Positions 1 through 5,478 of a DNA stretch of 6,325 bases are shown one piece after another. This stretch comes from CAVXYC01 sp046154735. GTDB lineage: Bacteria > Chloroflexota > UBA6077 > JACCZL01. The translations under genes and the position numbers were made by a program. Location: the NCBI GenBank assembly GCA_046154735.1, contig JBJXFJ010000066.1, positions 1 to 6,325 of the forward strand, read 5' to 3'. The notes under the pieces are model-generated. The model saw only the letters and a list, made by a program, of their open reading frames with translations. It was not told the DNA's origin and searched no databases. How positions within the stretch are numbered: position 1 is the stretch's first letter; the number at the start of each line of letters is the position of its first letter.

Positions 1-1545
1 GATACTGCCCGCGCAGACGAGCGCGAACGTGACCATGAGGCCGATGTCCCACCGCCTGGTCGTTTTGGGCGGATATTCTCGCAGCTCCCACCGTTTGCAA
101 CGGCGAGCCCGGCGATGCGCACCGCGCTCATCGATATAGGCAAGGCCGGCGGCATCCTTGATGCCAAGGATGATCTTTCCAAAGGGCCCGTGCTCCTCAT
201 TACCGACCCTAATCTGAGTAAGAATAATCCGAACAATACGACCCACACGGCCGGTACGACCTTCCTCGGACAGTTCATTGATCATGATCTGACGTTTGAT
301 TTGACCTCCCGTTTGGGAGTGCCCAGAGCGCCGGAGAGCTCTCCTAACGAGCGCACGCCCGCCTTTGACCTTGACTCTGTCTATGGGCGCGGACCGCTCG
401 TGGATGTGCAGTTGTATGACCCGTCCGACCGCCGAAAGCTGAAGGTGGGCTTCGGCGGCCGGTTTGAAGACCTTCCCCGTGCCGCCGATCAATCAGCGAT
501 CATTGCCGACCCGCGAAATGATGAGCACATTATTCTCTCTGGTCTGCATGCGGCAATTCTCAAGTTTCATAATCGTGCAGTGGACCTAGTGCGGTCGCAA
601 GGCGGCTCCGGCGATAAAGACGATGATCATGATGAGCGCTTTTCTCGAGCCCGCCAGTCTCGTGATGATCATGACACGGTGTACCGCCGCGCCCGTCGAC
701 TCACGGCCTGGCATTACCAGTGGATCGTGGTCCATGAGCTGATGCCGCAGTTACTTGGGCAGCCCATGGTGGATGACATTCTTCGGCGCGGGCCGCGCTT
801 CTTTCGGACGAAAGAGCACGGATTCATCCCAGTGGAGTTCCAGGGGGCAGCGTACCGATTTGGCCACAGTATGGTGCGCCCATCCTATCGCGCCAACCTC
901 CAGGGCAATAGCGACGGCAGTCCATTTTTCGGGCTCGTCTTCGATCATGGGCAGAATAACAAGGCTGACCCCGATGATTTGCGGGGAGGGATCCGGGCAC
1001 CCCGCCGTTTCATTGGATGGCAGACGTTCTTCAAGTTTGATGATCCAGCCCTGGCGGCGGAAGTCAAACCGAATAAGAAGATCGACACAAAGATCTCCAC
1101 TCCGCTCATGAACCTGACGCCTGGCACCATTGCCGGGGCGGAGCAAGCGCCGACGGCATTGCCACAACGGAACCTGCTTCGCCACTTGACCTGGGGAATC
1201 CCTTCCGGGCAGGCGATTGCACGAGTGATGGGCGTTCCCAGTCTCTCCAAGACCGACCTGAGTGAGCTAGGGGGCTACAGCGGTCAGAAGCTCGATGAGT
1301 CCACACCGCTCTGGTACTACATTCTCAAGGAGGCAGAGCTCATGGGGAATGGCGAACATCTGGGCCCTGTTGGCGGACGCATCGTGGGGGAAGTGTTCGT
1401 CGGGCTCCTTCGGGCTGACGAGTCGTCGTATCTCAGGGTGGCGCCCTCGTGGCGTCCAACGCTTCCCTCAGGCGTATCCGGAAGCTTCAGAATGGTCGAC
1501 GTGCTGACGTTTGCGCAGGTTGATCCGCGAAGCCGAGGTCAGTGA
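1..1545 (+). CDS. Animal-type haem peroxidase family protein, 5' partial
   Basis: The protein resembles bacterial members of the An_peroxidase superfamily (myeloperoxidase/cyclooxygenase fold), which use haem and peroxide to oxidise substrates. The first ATG in frame is at 115, but the frame is open from base 1. The 38 codons before it read like family sequence (RFGRIFSQLPPFATASPA), so the real start is probably outside the window. Numbering from the ATG at 115: TFLGQFIDHDLTFD holds the distal His57 with the preceding Asp56; DPRNDEH holds Arg134 and Glu137, matching the catalytic Arg and haem-linking Glu of myeloperoxidase; YRFGHSMVRP holds the proximal His251. The C-terminal GGRIVGEVFVGLLRAD and WRPTLP blocks are present, so the 3' end is complete. 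Residues 170-194 carry an unusual DDHD...RAR tandem repeat. Any signal peptide would be upstream and unseen. The physiological substrate is unknown. No partner gene is visible in the window. Confidence 0.9.
   Translation, partial: DTARADERERDHEADVPPPGRFGRIFSQLPPFATASPAMRTALIDIGKAGGILDAKDDLSKGPVLLITDPNLSKNNPNNTTHTAGTTFLGQFIDHDLTFDLTSRLGVPRAPESSPNERTPAFDLDSVYGRGPLVDVQLYDPSDRRKLKVGFGGRFEDLPRAADQSAIIADPRNDEHIILSGLHAAILKFHNRAVDLVRSQGGSGDKDDDHDERFSRARQSRDDHDTVYRRARRLTAWHYQWIVVHELMPQLLGQPMVDDILRRGPRFFRTKEHGFIPVEFQGAAYRFGHSMVRPSYRANLQGNSDGSPFFGLVFDHGQNNKADPDDLRGGIRAPRRFIGWQTFFKFDDPALAAEVKPNKKIDTKISTPLMNLTPGTIAGAEQAPTALPQRNLLRHLTWGIPSGQAIARVMGVPSLSKTDLSELGGYSGQKLDESTPLWYYILKEAELMGNGEHLGPVGGRIVGEVFVGLLRADESSYLRVAPSWRPTLPSGVSGSFRMVDVLTFAQVDPRSRGQ
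622..674 (+). repeat. Direct repeat inside the peroxidase gene (DDHD...RAR unit)
   Basis: The 11-mer GATGATCATGA occurs at 622-632 and again at 664-674, exactly 42 bases (14 codons) apart. At protein level DDHDERFSRARQ (residues 170-181) is followed by DDHDTVYRRARR (184-195). The second copy runs into the conserved helix ending in WHYQW. An in-frame tandem duplication of the segment before that helix is the simplest reading. The repeat falls in a loop between the catalytic Arg and proximal His regions, where length variation should be tolerated. Confidence 0.6.
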
Positions 1546-1620
1546 CCTGGGAGCGCCAGGCGTCGAGCCTCCTACCTGAAACACACGATGATGGGAACTG
1601 ACCCACGAGTGCGCACGTCT

Positions 1621-1671
1621 GGAGCTCAATGTTAGAGCGCGGCCGGCCGCCGCGCTCCAACATTGAGCTTC
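1621..1671. repeat. Long GC-rich inverted repeat (hairpin) after the peroxidase gene
   Basis: Positions 1621-1642 pair with 1650-1671. The 22-position stem has one A/C mismatch (1634/1658) and one G-T pair (1622/1670), around a 7-base CCGGCCG loop. It lies 75 bases downstream of the peroxidase stop and ends 65 bases before the truncated amidohydrolase start. It could act as a transcription terminator, but no T-tract follows on either strand. The near-perfect long stem also fits an interspersed palindromic element. The sequence cannot decide between the two. Confidence 0.6.
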
Positions 1672-1688
1672 GATCTGCCTCGCGTCCC

Positions 1689-2192
1689 TTAAGGCGCGGT
1701 ACCATTTGTTTCTGTCTGAAGGAGGTGAGCTGAATCATGCGAGATGGTGTGAGAATCTTCGACGCGGACACGCTCGTGCGGTGCGCGGCGGAGGCGATTG
1801 AGCCATTTCTGGATGCGCGGACGCGCGAGCAGGTTGGTGATTTGGAGCCGCACAAGGTTCCGATCAAGGTTGGCCAGGCGGGCGAGAAGCGCGAGGCAGC
1901 CTTCAAGCACAACATCCGATTTCATCGCGGTGAGGGCTAGGGCGGATCCACGCCGCGGCACCTGGGCGAGGCCGATCGGCGGTACGCCCCTGTGCTCAAG
2001 CGCGCAGGTCTCGTACGAGAACGAGGGGCTCTCAGCACGCGTGCTGGCGTGCTCGATAGTGATGGCGCAGACATGCCCAGAACTGTCCAGGTCAAGTAGA
2101 GTAACCTCGTCGAGGTCATGAGTATCGATCACGTCAGCAGGCCGCGATTCAATATACAGAGTGTCTGTATCCTCAAAATGCCGTATCTTCAT
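1689..2192 (-). CDS. DUF2283-domain protein with a chimeric antisense-derived tail
   Basis: The first 60 or so residues (MKIRHFEDTDTLYIE, then DLDEVTLLDLD, then AITIEHAS and FSYE) are a clear DUF2283 domain. This is a small beta-rich family of unknown biochemical role, often found in two-gene units that look like toxin-antitoxin pairs. Family members usually stop near residue 65-75. Here no stop occurs, and from about residue 74 (near 1973) the frame runs through the antisense strand of the truncated amidohydrolase copy to 1691. The 167-residue product would therefore be about half domain and half antisense translation. The ATG at 2190-2192 overlaps the TGA of an upstream remnant (ATGA), which suggests translational coupling in the ancestral unit. 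No strong Shine-Dalgarno is seen. The domain call is firm; whether the long product is made is unknown. Confidence 0.65.
   Translation of the reverse strand: MKIRHFEDTDTLYIESRPADVIDTHDLDEVTLLDLDSSGHVCAITIEHASTRAESPSFSYETCALEHRGVPPIGLAQVPRRGSALALTAMKSDVVLEGCLALLARLANLDRNLVRLQITNLLARPRIQKWLNRLRRAPHERVRVEDSHTISHDSAHLLQTETNGTAP
1719..1728 (+). promoter_or_regulatory. Perfect Shine-Dalgarno before the truncated amidohydrolase copy
   Basis: AAGGAGGTGA matches the 16S rRNA tail complement over ten bases and sits 8 bases before the ATG at 1737. It is a better site than the GGGGGAGGG before the intact paralogue, which is odd for a gene that is now broken. It supports this copy having once been expressed. 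Confidence 0.75.
1737..1973 (+). pseudogene. Truncated 5' copy of the amidohydrolase at 4182
   Basis: The first 67 codons (1737-1937) match the start of the intact amidohydrolase at about 56 of 67 residues (counted by eye), including VRCAAEAIEPFLDARTREQ and KVPIKVGQAGEKR. The intact copy's Trp68 codon TGG is here the amber stop TAG (1938-1940). Similarity continues in frame past the stop as GGSTPRHLGEA up to about 1973, then ends abruptly. The metal-binding motif DADTH is altered to DADTL, so the first metal-site His is also lost. The catalytic barrel is absent. This is a decayed, truncated paralogue and not a functional small gene, although a 67-residue peptide could still be translated from its strong ribosome-binding site. 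The sequence after the break belongs to a DUF2283 gene on the opposite strand. Confidence 0.85.
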
Positions 2193-2345
2193 GTTCGGAA
2201 CGTCCGATCGAAGAATGCATTGTGAACCGTTTCGCCATCATCCAGGAGCGCTACCCGGAGCACTCATTGACCGCCTCCGGAATCGGCGCCCAACGACGGA
2301 TCCGCTCATCAAATTGTAGGCATTCAACGGCGGGACGGTAATTCA
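2189..2345 (-). pseudogene. Frameshifted 3' remnant of a gene coupled to DUF2283
   Basis: On the minus strand one frame reads FDERIRRWAPIPEAVNEC and stops at 2251-2253. The next frame then reads LRVALLDDGETVHNAFFDR and ends in TGA at 2189-2191. Joining them needs one extra base near 2259-2262, giving a continuous protein-like C-terminus. The final TGA overlaps the DUF2283 start as ATGA, the classic arrangement of a translationally coupled pair. The remnant appears to stop where the solute-binding protein begins (2346), so its 5' part is missing. Its position suggests a small partner gene of DUF2283, perhaps a toxin-like protein. The family is not recognised with confidence, and a chance reading frame remains possible. 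Confidence 0.35.
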
Positions 2346-3344
2346 ATGATCCGACCGAGCCGTCGACAGTTCGCGCAGGGCGTGGGGGTCGCGAGCATCG
2401 CGTTTCTGGCAGGCTGCGCTGGCCTGGGTGGACCGTTCTCGGCGTCGCCCCCGGCAGCCAGGGTCCGCCGGGTCGTCTATCTTTCGGGTGGCGCCAATGT
2501 GTCATCCGACCTCATGAATGTGTTCCGTCTGGGGCTGAGCGACCTGGGCTATGTGGACGGGCGGGACATCGTCATCGAGGAGCGATACGTGAGCGGGGAC
2601 AACCAGGTTGCCGAATTCGCCGCCGAGCTGGCGCGCCTTCAGCCAGAGGTGATCGTGGTCCCCGCCGCCGCGGTCGCGCGGGCCGTGCAAGCGGCCACCA
2701 CGACGATCCCGATCGTGAGCGTGGGCCAGACAGATCTGCTGGCACTGGGACTTACGGACAGCCTGGCGAGGCCCAGCGGCAATGTCACCGGCTTGAGCAC
2801 GCCCTCACTCGGCAGTAAGCAGCTCCAGCTTCTCCAGGAGGCAGTTCCGAGGCTTTCACGGGTGGCGAACCTGGAGGATATCAACATCCCAGTGTCCCAC
2901 GAGCCGTACGAGGTGGCAGCCCGCGCCCTGGGTCTGGAGATCCTCTTCGTCGGCGTGGCCGGCCCGGATGATCTGGAACCGGCGTTCAGCGCCGCGATGC
3001 GCGAGCGCGCCGATGGGCTGATCGTTACCGGGGGACCGTTTATTCAGCAGTCCGCAGAGCCGCGGATCGCTGGGCTCGCGCTGCAGCGGCAGCTCCCCTC
3101 AATGTGGCAGCGGAGCGAGCCGGTGCGCAACGGCGGACTCATGGCCTACGGAGCAAACCGCGCCGACCTCTTCCGCCGCGCCGCCACCTACGTGGACAAG
3201 ATCCTCAAGGGAGCCCGCCCCACCGAGCTGCCCATTGAGCAGCCCACGCGGTTCGACTTCGCGATCAACCTGCGGACCGCCCAGGCGCTGGGGCTGACCA
3301 TTCCGCCGTCGGTCCTGGCCCAGGCTACGGAGGTGATCCAGTGA
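2346..3344 (+). CDS. ABC transporter substrate-binding lipoprotein (ABC_sub_bind family)
   Basis: The 332-residue protein matches the family of periplasmic substrate-binding proteins related to TrpX/YtrF-type uptake systems, and its length is usual (about 325-335). The N-terminus SRRQF is a twin-arginine-like motif, followed by a hydrophobic stretch and a lipobox LAGC with Cys24. It is therefore likely exported and anchored as a lipoprotein. Family signatures are the LGYVDGRDIVIEERY block (68-81), LARPSGNVTGLS (140-151), GGLMAYGANRADLFRRAATYVDKILKGA (263-290, a near-consensus block) and INLRTAQALGLTIPPSVL near the C-terminus. The usual WNPANP-like stretch after SRVA is replaced by NLEDINIP and is a few residues shorter. 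No permease or ATPase gene is present, so it is an orphan here. The start has no convincing Shine-Dalgarno and abuts a gene remnant. The ligand is unknown. Confidence 0.9.
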   Translation: MIRPSRRQFAQGVGVASIAFLAGCAGLGGPFSASPPAARVRRVVYLSGGANVSSDLMNVFRLGLSDLGYVDGRDIVIEERYVSGDNQVAEFAAELARLQPEVIVVPAAAVARAVQAATTTIPIVSVGQTDLLALGLTDSLARPSGNVTGLSTPSLGSKQLQLLQEAVPRLSRVANLEDINIPVSHEPYEVAARALGLEILFVGVAGPDDLEPAFSAAMRERADGLIVTGGPFIQQSAEPRIAGLALQRQLPSMWQRSEPVRNGGLMAYGANRADLFRRAATYVDKILKGARPTELPIEQPTRFDFAINLRTAQALGLTIPPSVLAQATEVIQ

Positions 3345-3352
3345 GCGCCGAG

Positions 3353-3373
3353 CGCACATCGGCGCGATGTGCG
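3353..3373. terminator. Candidate bidirectional terminator hairpin between convergent genes
   Basis: CGCACATC (3353-3360) pairs perfectly with GATGTGCG (3366-3373) across a 5-base loop. It sits 8 bases after the solute-binding protein stop and 10 bases beyond the hicA stop at 3384-3386 on the other strand. The position between two converging genes fits a shared terminator, but only a weak T-rich stretch follows (3383-3390). Confidence 0.4.
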
Positions 3374-3383
3374 TGCACACGGT

Positions 3384-3638
3384 TTACTTTCGAAGCAGTT
3401 CGAGCCGCTTCAAGTCGTCTTCAGTCCAGCGCGCCTGTATCTCGATGATGCTGCGGAGCGTCCCGATTCGGAACGTCTCGCCGGAGCTGTGGAAGGACAG
3501 CGTCACGGCGCGGCCATCCGGGTGCGCATAGCGCCGATGACTCCCTCGCTGGCGAGTCAGATCAAACCCGTCCTGAATGAGCGCCTGTGCCAGGCGACGT
3601 GCCGAGAGCGACCGAAGCGCCCCTTAGTCGAGAGGCAC
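3384..3638 (-). pseudogene. hicA: HicA-type mRNA interferase toxin frame with an early in-frame stop
   Basis: On the minus strand a frame ending in TAA at 3384-3386 encodes 79 residues that look like a HicA/YcfA toxin, a double-stranded-RNA-binding-fold endoribonuclease. It reads LSARRLAQALIQDGF, then RQRGSHRRYAHPDGR with the conserved catalytic His in GSH, then TLRSIIEIQARWTEDDLKRL. The only standard start in frame is GTG at 3636-3638, 6 bases after the hicB stop. The fourth codon after that GTG is TAA (3624-3626), and no ATG, GTG or TTG follows before the domain. The gene is therefore probably inactivated by a nonsense change, unless a rare start such as CTG at 3591-3593 or a sequencing error is involved. 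The domain itself looks intact. The order hicB then hicA is a known variant. Confidence 0.75.
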
Positions 3639-3644
3639 GTGCTC

Positions 3645-3884
3645 TCAGACGGTCACAGCCACGACCGGGTCCGCGGAGGAAACGACCGCGATTGGGAGCG
3701 GCTCATTCCCCTCGAGGAGCTCCTCGATGACCATCTGGGCGACATCCTGAATGTTTCGGAGCGCTTCTTCGCGGGTATGGCCCCAGGTTGCGGCGCCTCG
3801 ATGCTCAAGATCCGGAACGTAGGCGCGCCAGGCGTCCTCGTCTGGCTCAATCACCACGCGCACGACGTATGAGGTCAAGTTCAA
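3645..3884 (-). CDS. hicB: HicB-family antitoxin
   Basis: The 79-residue protein has the HicB/UPF0150 pattern: YVVRVVIEPDEDAWRAYVPDLE (start of the partial RNase H-like fold), then AATWGHTREEALRNIQDV, then a C-terminal VVAVTV strand. HicB neutralises its HicA partner by binding it and often represses the operon. The frame opens with TTG at 3882-3884, preceded by GGAG 4 bases upstream. A second TTG at 3876-3878 would give MTSYVV, closer to the usual family start, with a spacing of 10. No ATG is available in frame. The partner hicA lies directly downstream but carries an early stop, so this may be an antitoxin left without an active toxin. No DNA-binding helix-turn-helix extension is visible at this length. 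Confidence 0.85.
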   Translation of the reverse strand: MNLTSYVVRVVIEPDEDAWRAYVPDLEHRGAATWGHTREEALRNIQDVAQMVIEELLEGNEPLPIAVVSSADPVVAVTV

Positions 3885-4038
3885 AGTGCTCCATCTAACC
3901 GGGCGAATAACTTGCGTCCGTGGCCTGACGTGAGTCTAGCACGCGCGGTTCCATCGTGGGCGGACATGATACTTCGGATGGCCGACACGTGGTGTTCGAC
4001 CCGGAGTCCCGCAATGTGTCTCGGTAGATAACCCGTGA

Positions 4039-4097
4039 AGTCGGGCTTCTGGCACGATAGGGGACGGCGCCTGCCCGACTATTGAGCGAGAAGCCCG
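4039..4097. repeat. Overlapping, mutually exclusive inverted repeats in the amidohydrolase upstream region
   Basis: AGTCGGGC (4039-4046) pairs perfectly with GCCCGACT (4073-4080). CGGGCTTCT (4042-4050) pairs perfectly with AGAAGCCCG (4089-4097). The two left arms share bases, so only one stem can form at a time. The region lies in the 297-base gap between divergent hicB and amidohydrolase genes, where no coding gene is supported. The arrangement resembles an attenuator or operator, but it lies upstream of the candidate promoter, so a transcribed role is uncertain. Confidence 0.35.
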
Positions 4098-4126
4098 CCT
4101 CCAGTGGAATCCCGTCACCGCGGTGT

Positions 4127-4153
4127 TTGCTGCCGCTGAAAACGCGGTACTAT
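4127..4153 (+). promoter_or_regulatory. Candidate promoter of the amidohydrolase gene
   Basis: TTGCTG (4127-4132) and TACTAT (4148-4153) resemble -35 and -10 boxes with a short 15-base spacer. The -10 region lies in the CGCGGTAC stretch that is also found 42 bases before the truncated paralogue start (1695-1702), against 39 bases here. Conservation of this block in both leaders supports a functional role, but the match to sigma-70 consensus is modest. Confidence 0.3.
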
Positions 4154-4181
4154 CCATACGCAACGGGGGAGGGATTGGTCA

Positions 4182-5339
4182 ATGCGAGATGGTGTGAAAA
4201 TCTTCGATGCCGATACGCACGTGCGTTGCGCGGCGGAGGCCATTGAGCCATTTCTGGATGCACGGACGCGCGAGCAGGCTGGCGATCTAGAGGCGCACAA
4301 GGTGCCAATCAAGGTGGGCCAGGCTGGTGAGAAGCGCCAGGAGCCGTACAAGCACTACTTTCGCTTCAGTCGGGGGGAGGGCTGGGGTGGCTCCACGCCG
4401 CGGCATCTGGGTGAAGCGGGCCCGCGCGAGAACGCGGAGCGTGATTTTCAGCAGTTCATGGGCTCGCGGTTTCCGACGGAGGGGTGCAACGAGGATCCGC
4501 TCATTCGTCTGCGCGATATGGACGAAGAGGGGACGGACGTGCACATGATGGTGCCCACCGGCCCTAACGAGCATAAGGACCCAGCGGTGGAGATGGGCTT
4601 CATCCAGGCCAACCACCGCTTCCTGGATAATTATTGCAGCGCTGACCCCGCGCGGCTGAAGTCGATGATCGTGGTCACCGCTCGATCCATCGAAGATTCC
4701 GTCAAGGAGATCAAGACCTGGGGCTCCAAGCGCTGGTCCGTGGGAGTCTTCCCGCATTTACCACTGGACTATCCATTGGATCACCCTGAGCTGAACCCGC
4801 TCTGGCAGGCTGCTTCTGATGCGGGCTTGCCGGTGGTGCATCATAGTTTTGCCTCCGGCTATCCGGGCTACCGTGATCTGTGGAGTAATCCATTTCTTGG
4901 CCGGTTATCGTCCCATCCCTGGGGCGCCATGCGGGCCGTGGGCGCGTTCCTCGCCGGCGGGGTGATGGATCGCTATCCAGACATCAAGTTTGCGGTCCTG
5001 GAATCCGGCTTTGGCTGGTTGCCCTTCTGGGCCAAGCGCATGGATGACCAGGTGGATTACATGGGCTACGTGGCTGAGGGGCTCAAGCACAAGCCCAGCG
5101 AGTACATGCTCAGCGGACGGTTCGCGGCTTCCATCGTGCTGCACGAGGGGTCGGATATGGTGCGCATGGTGAACGAGCTGCTCGGTGATGACATGCTCAT
5201 GTTCGGCTCTGACTATCCGCATGCGGAGTCACGGTTCCCGGATTCGGTGAACGTGGTTGGGAAATGGGACAACATCACGCCGGCCCAGAAGCACAAGTTG
5301 TTCTGGGACAACGCGGTGCGAATCTTCGGGGAACCATAA
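4182..5339 (+). CDS. Amidohydrolase-2 family metal-dependent hydrolase or decarboxylase
   Basis: The 385-residue protein is a typical full-length member of the amidohydrolase-related TIM-barrel family (PF04909), relatives of ACMSD-type decarboxylases and cyclic hydrolases. The N-terminal DADTHV gives Asp11 and His13 of the metal site. VVHHSF gives His220/His221 on a central strand. LESGFGWLPFWAKRMD (from residue 273) is a family signature. MFGSDYPHAE supplies the conserved catalytic Asp344 and His347. The ATG at 4182 has a GGGGGAGGG Shine-Dalgarno about 9 bases upstream. The product is cytoplasmic, with no signal peptide. An SDR dehydrogenase follows 139 bases later on the same strand, suggesting a shared catabolic role on an organic acid or ring compound; the substrate is not known. 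A decayed copy of the first 79 or so codons lies at 1737, so the family was once duplicated in this region. Confidence 0.92.
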   Translation: MRDGVKIFDADTHVRCAAEAIEPFLDARTREQAGDLEAHKVPIKVGQAGEKRQEPYKHYFRFSRGEGWGGSTPRHLGEAGPRENAERDFQQFMGSRFPTEGCNEDPLIRLRDMDEEGTDVHMMVPTGPNEHKDPAVEMGFIQANHRFLDNYCSADPARLKSMIVVTARSIEDSVKEIKTWGSKRWSVGVFPHLPLDYPLDHPELNPLWQAASDAGLPVVHHSFASGYPGYRDLWSNPFLGRLSSHPWGAMRAVGAFLAGGVMDRYPDIKFAVLESGFGWLPFWAKRMDDQVDYMGYVAEGLKHKPSEYMLSGRFAASIVLHEGSDMVRMVNELLGDDMLMFGSDYPHAESRFPDSVNVVGKWDNITPAQKHKLFWDNAVRIFGEP

Positions 5340-5372
5340 TCTCGAGCGCGTCCGGGACGTGATTGTGAACGA

Positions 5373-5458
5373 GCTGGGTCCGTCAAGCAGACTGTTGAAC
5401 GGGAGAACAGTTTAAAAGCTGGGGAGACCTCGGGAGTCAGCGCTTGAGAGGACCCAGC
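5373..5458 (+). ncRNA. Candidate branched structured leader before the SDR gene
   Basis: Nested perfect complements are visible: GCTGGGTCC (5373-5381) with GGACCCAGC (5450-5458), then TCAAGC (5383-5388) with GCTTGA (5442-5447). Together they form a 15-pair stem with a small internal loop. Inside it ACTGTT (5391-5396) pairs with AACAGT (5406-5411), and GCTG (5418-5421) can pair with CAGC (5438-5441), giving a multi-branched fold. It ends 20 bases before the SDR start in the amidohydrolase-SDR spacer. It could be a regulatory leader, an intercistronic stabiliser or processing site, or a mobile palindrome. No T-tract follows, so it is not a classic terminator, and no known riboswitch class was recognised. 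Confidence 0.45.
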
Positions 5459-5478
5459 ATCCATTTTGAGAGGTCACA

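Noticed and set aside
751..1185. 144-codon minus-strand ORF inside the peroxidase gene
   Set aside because: It overlaps conserved peroxidase coding sequence, including the proximal His block, and its translation shows no recognisable domain.
1487..1915. Minus-strand ORF that resembles another at 4115-4351
   Set aside because: The resemblance arises because both are antisense to the two copies of the amidohydrolase 5' end; neither is a gene.
2154..2170. Perfect 7-bp palindrome ATACAGA-GTG-TCTGTAT, operator-like
   Set aside because: It lies inside the conserved DTLYIE coding part of the DUF2283 gene, so the symmetry is more likely chance under coding constraint than an operator.
3369..3872. 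167-codon plus-strand ORF over the hicBA region
   Set aside because: It is the antisense of two recognisable genes (HicB and the HicA domain) and has no family resemblance of its own.
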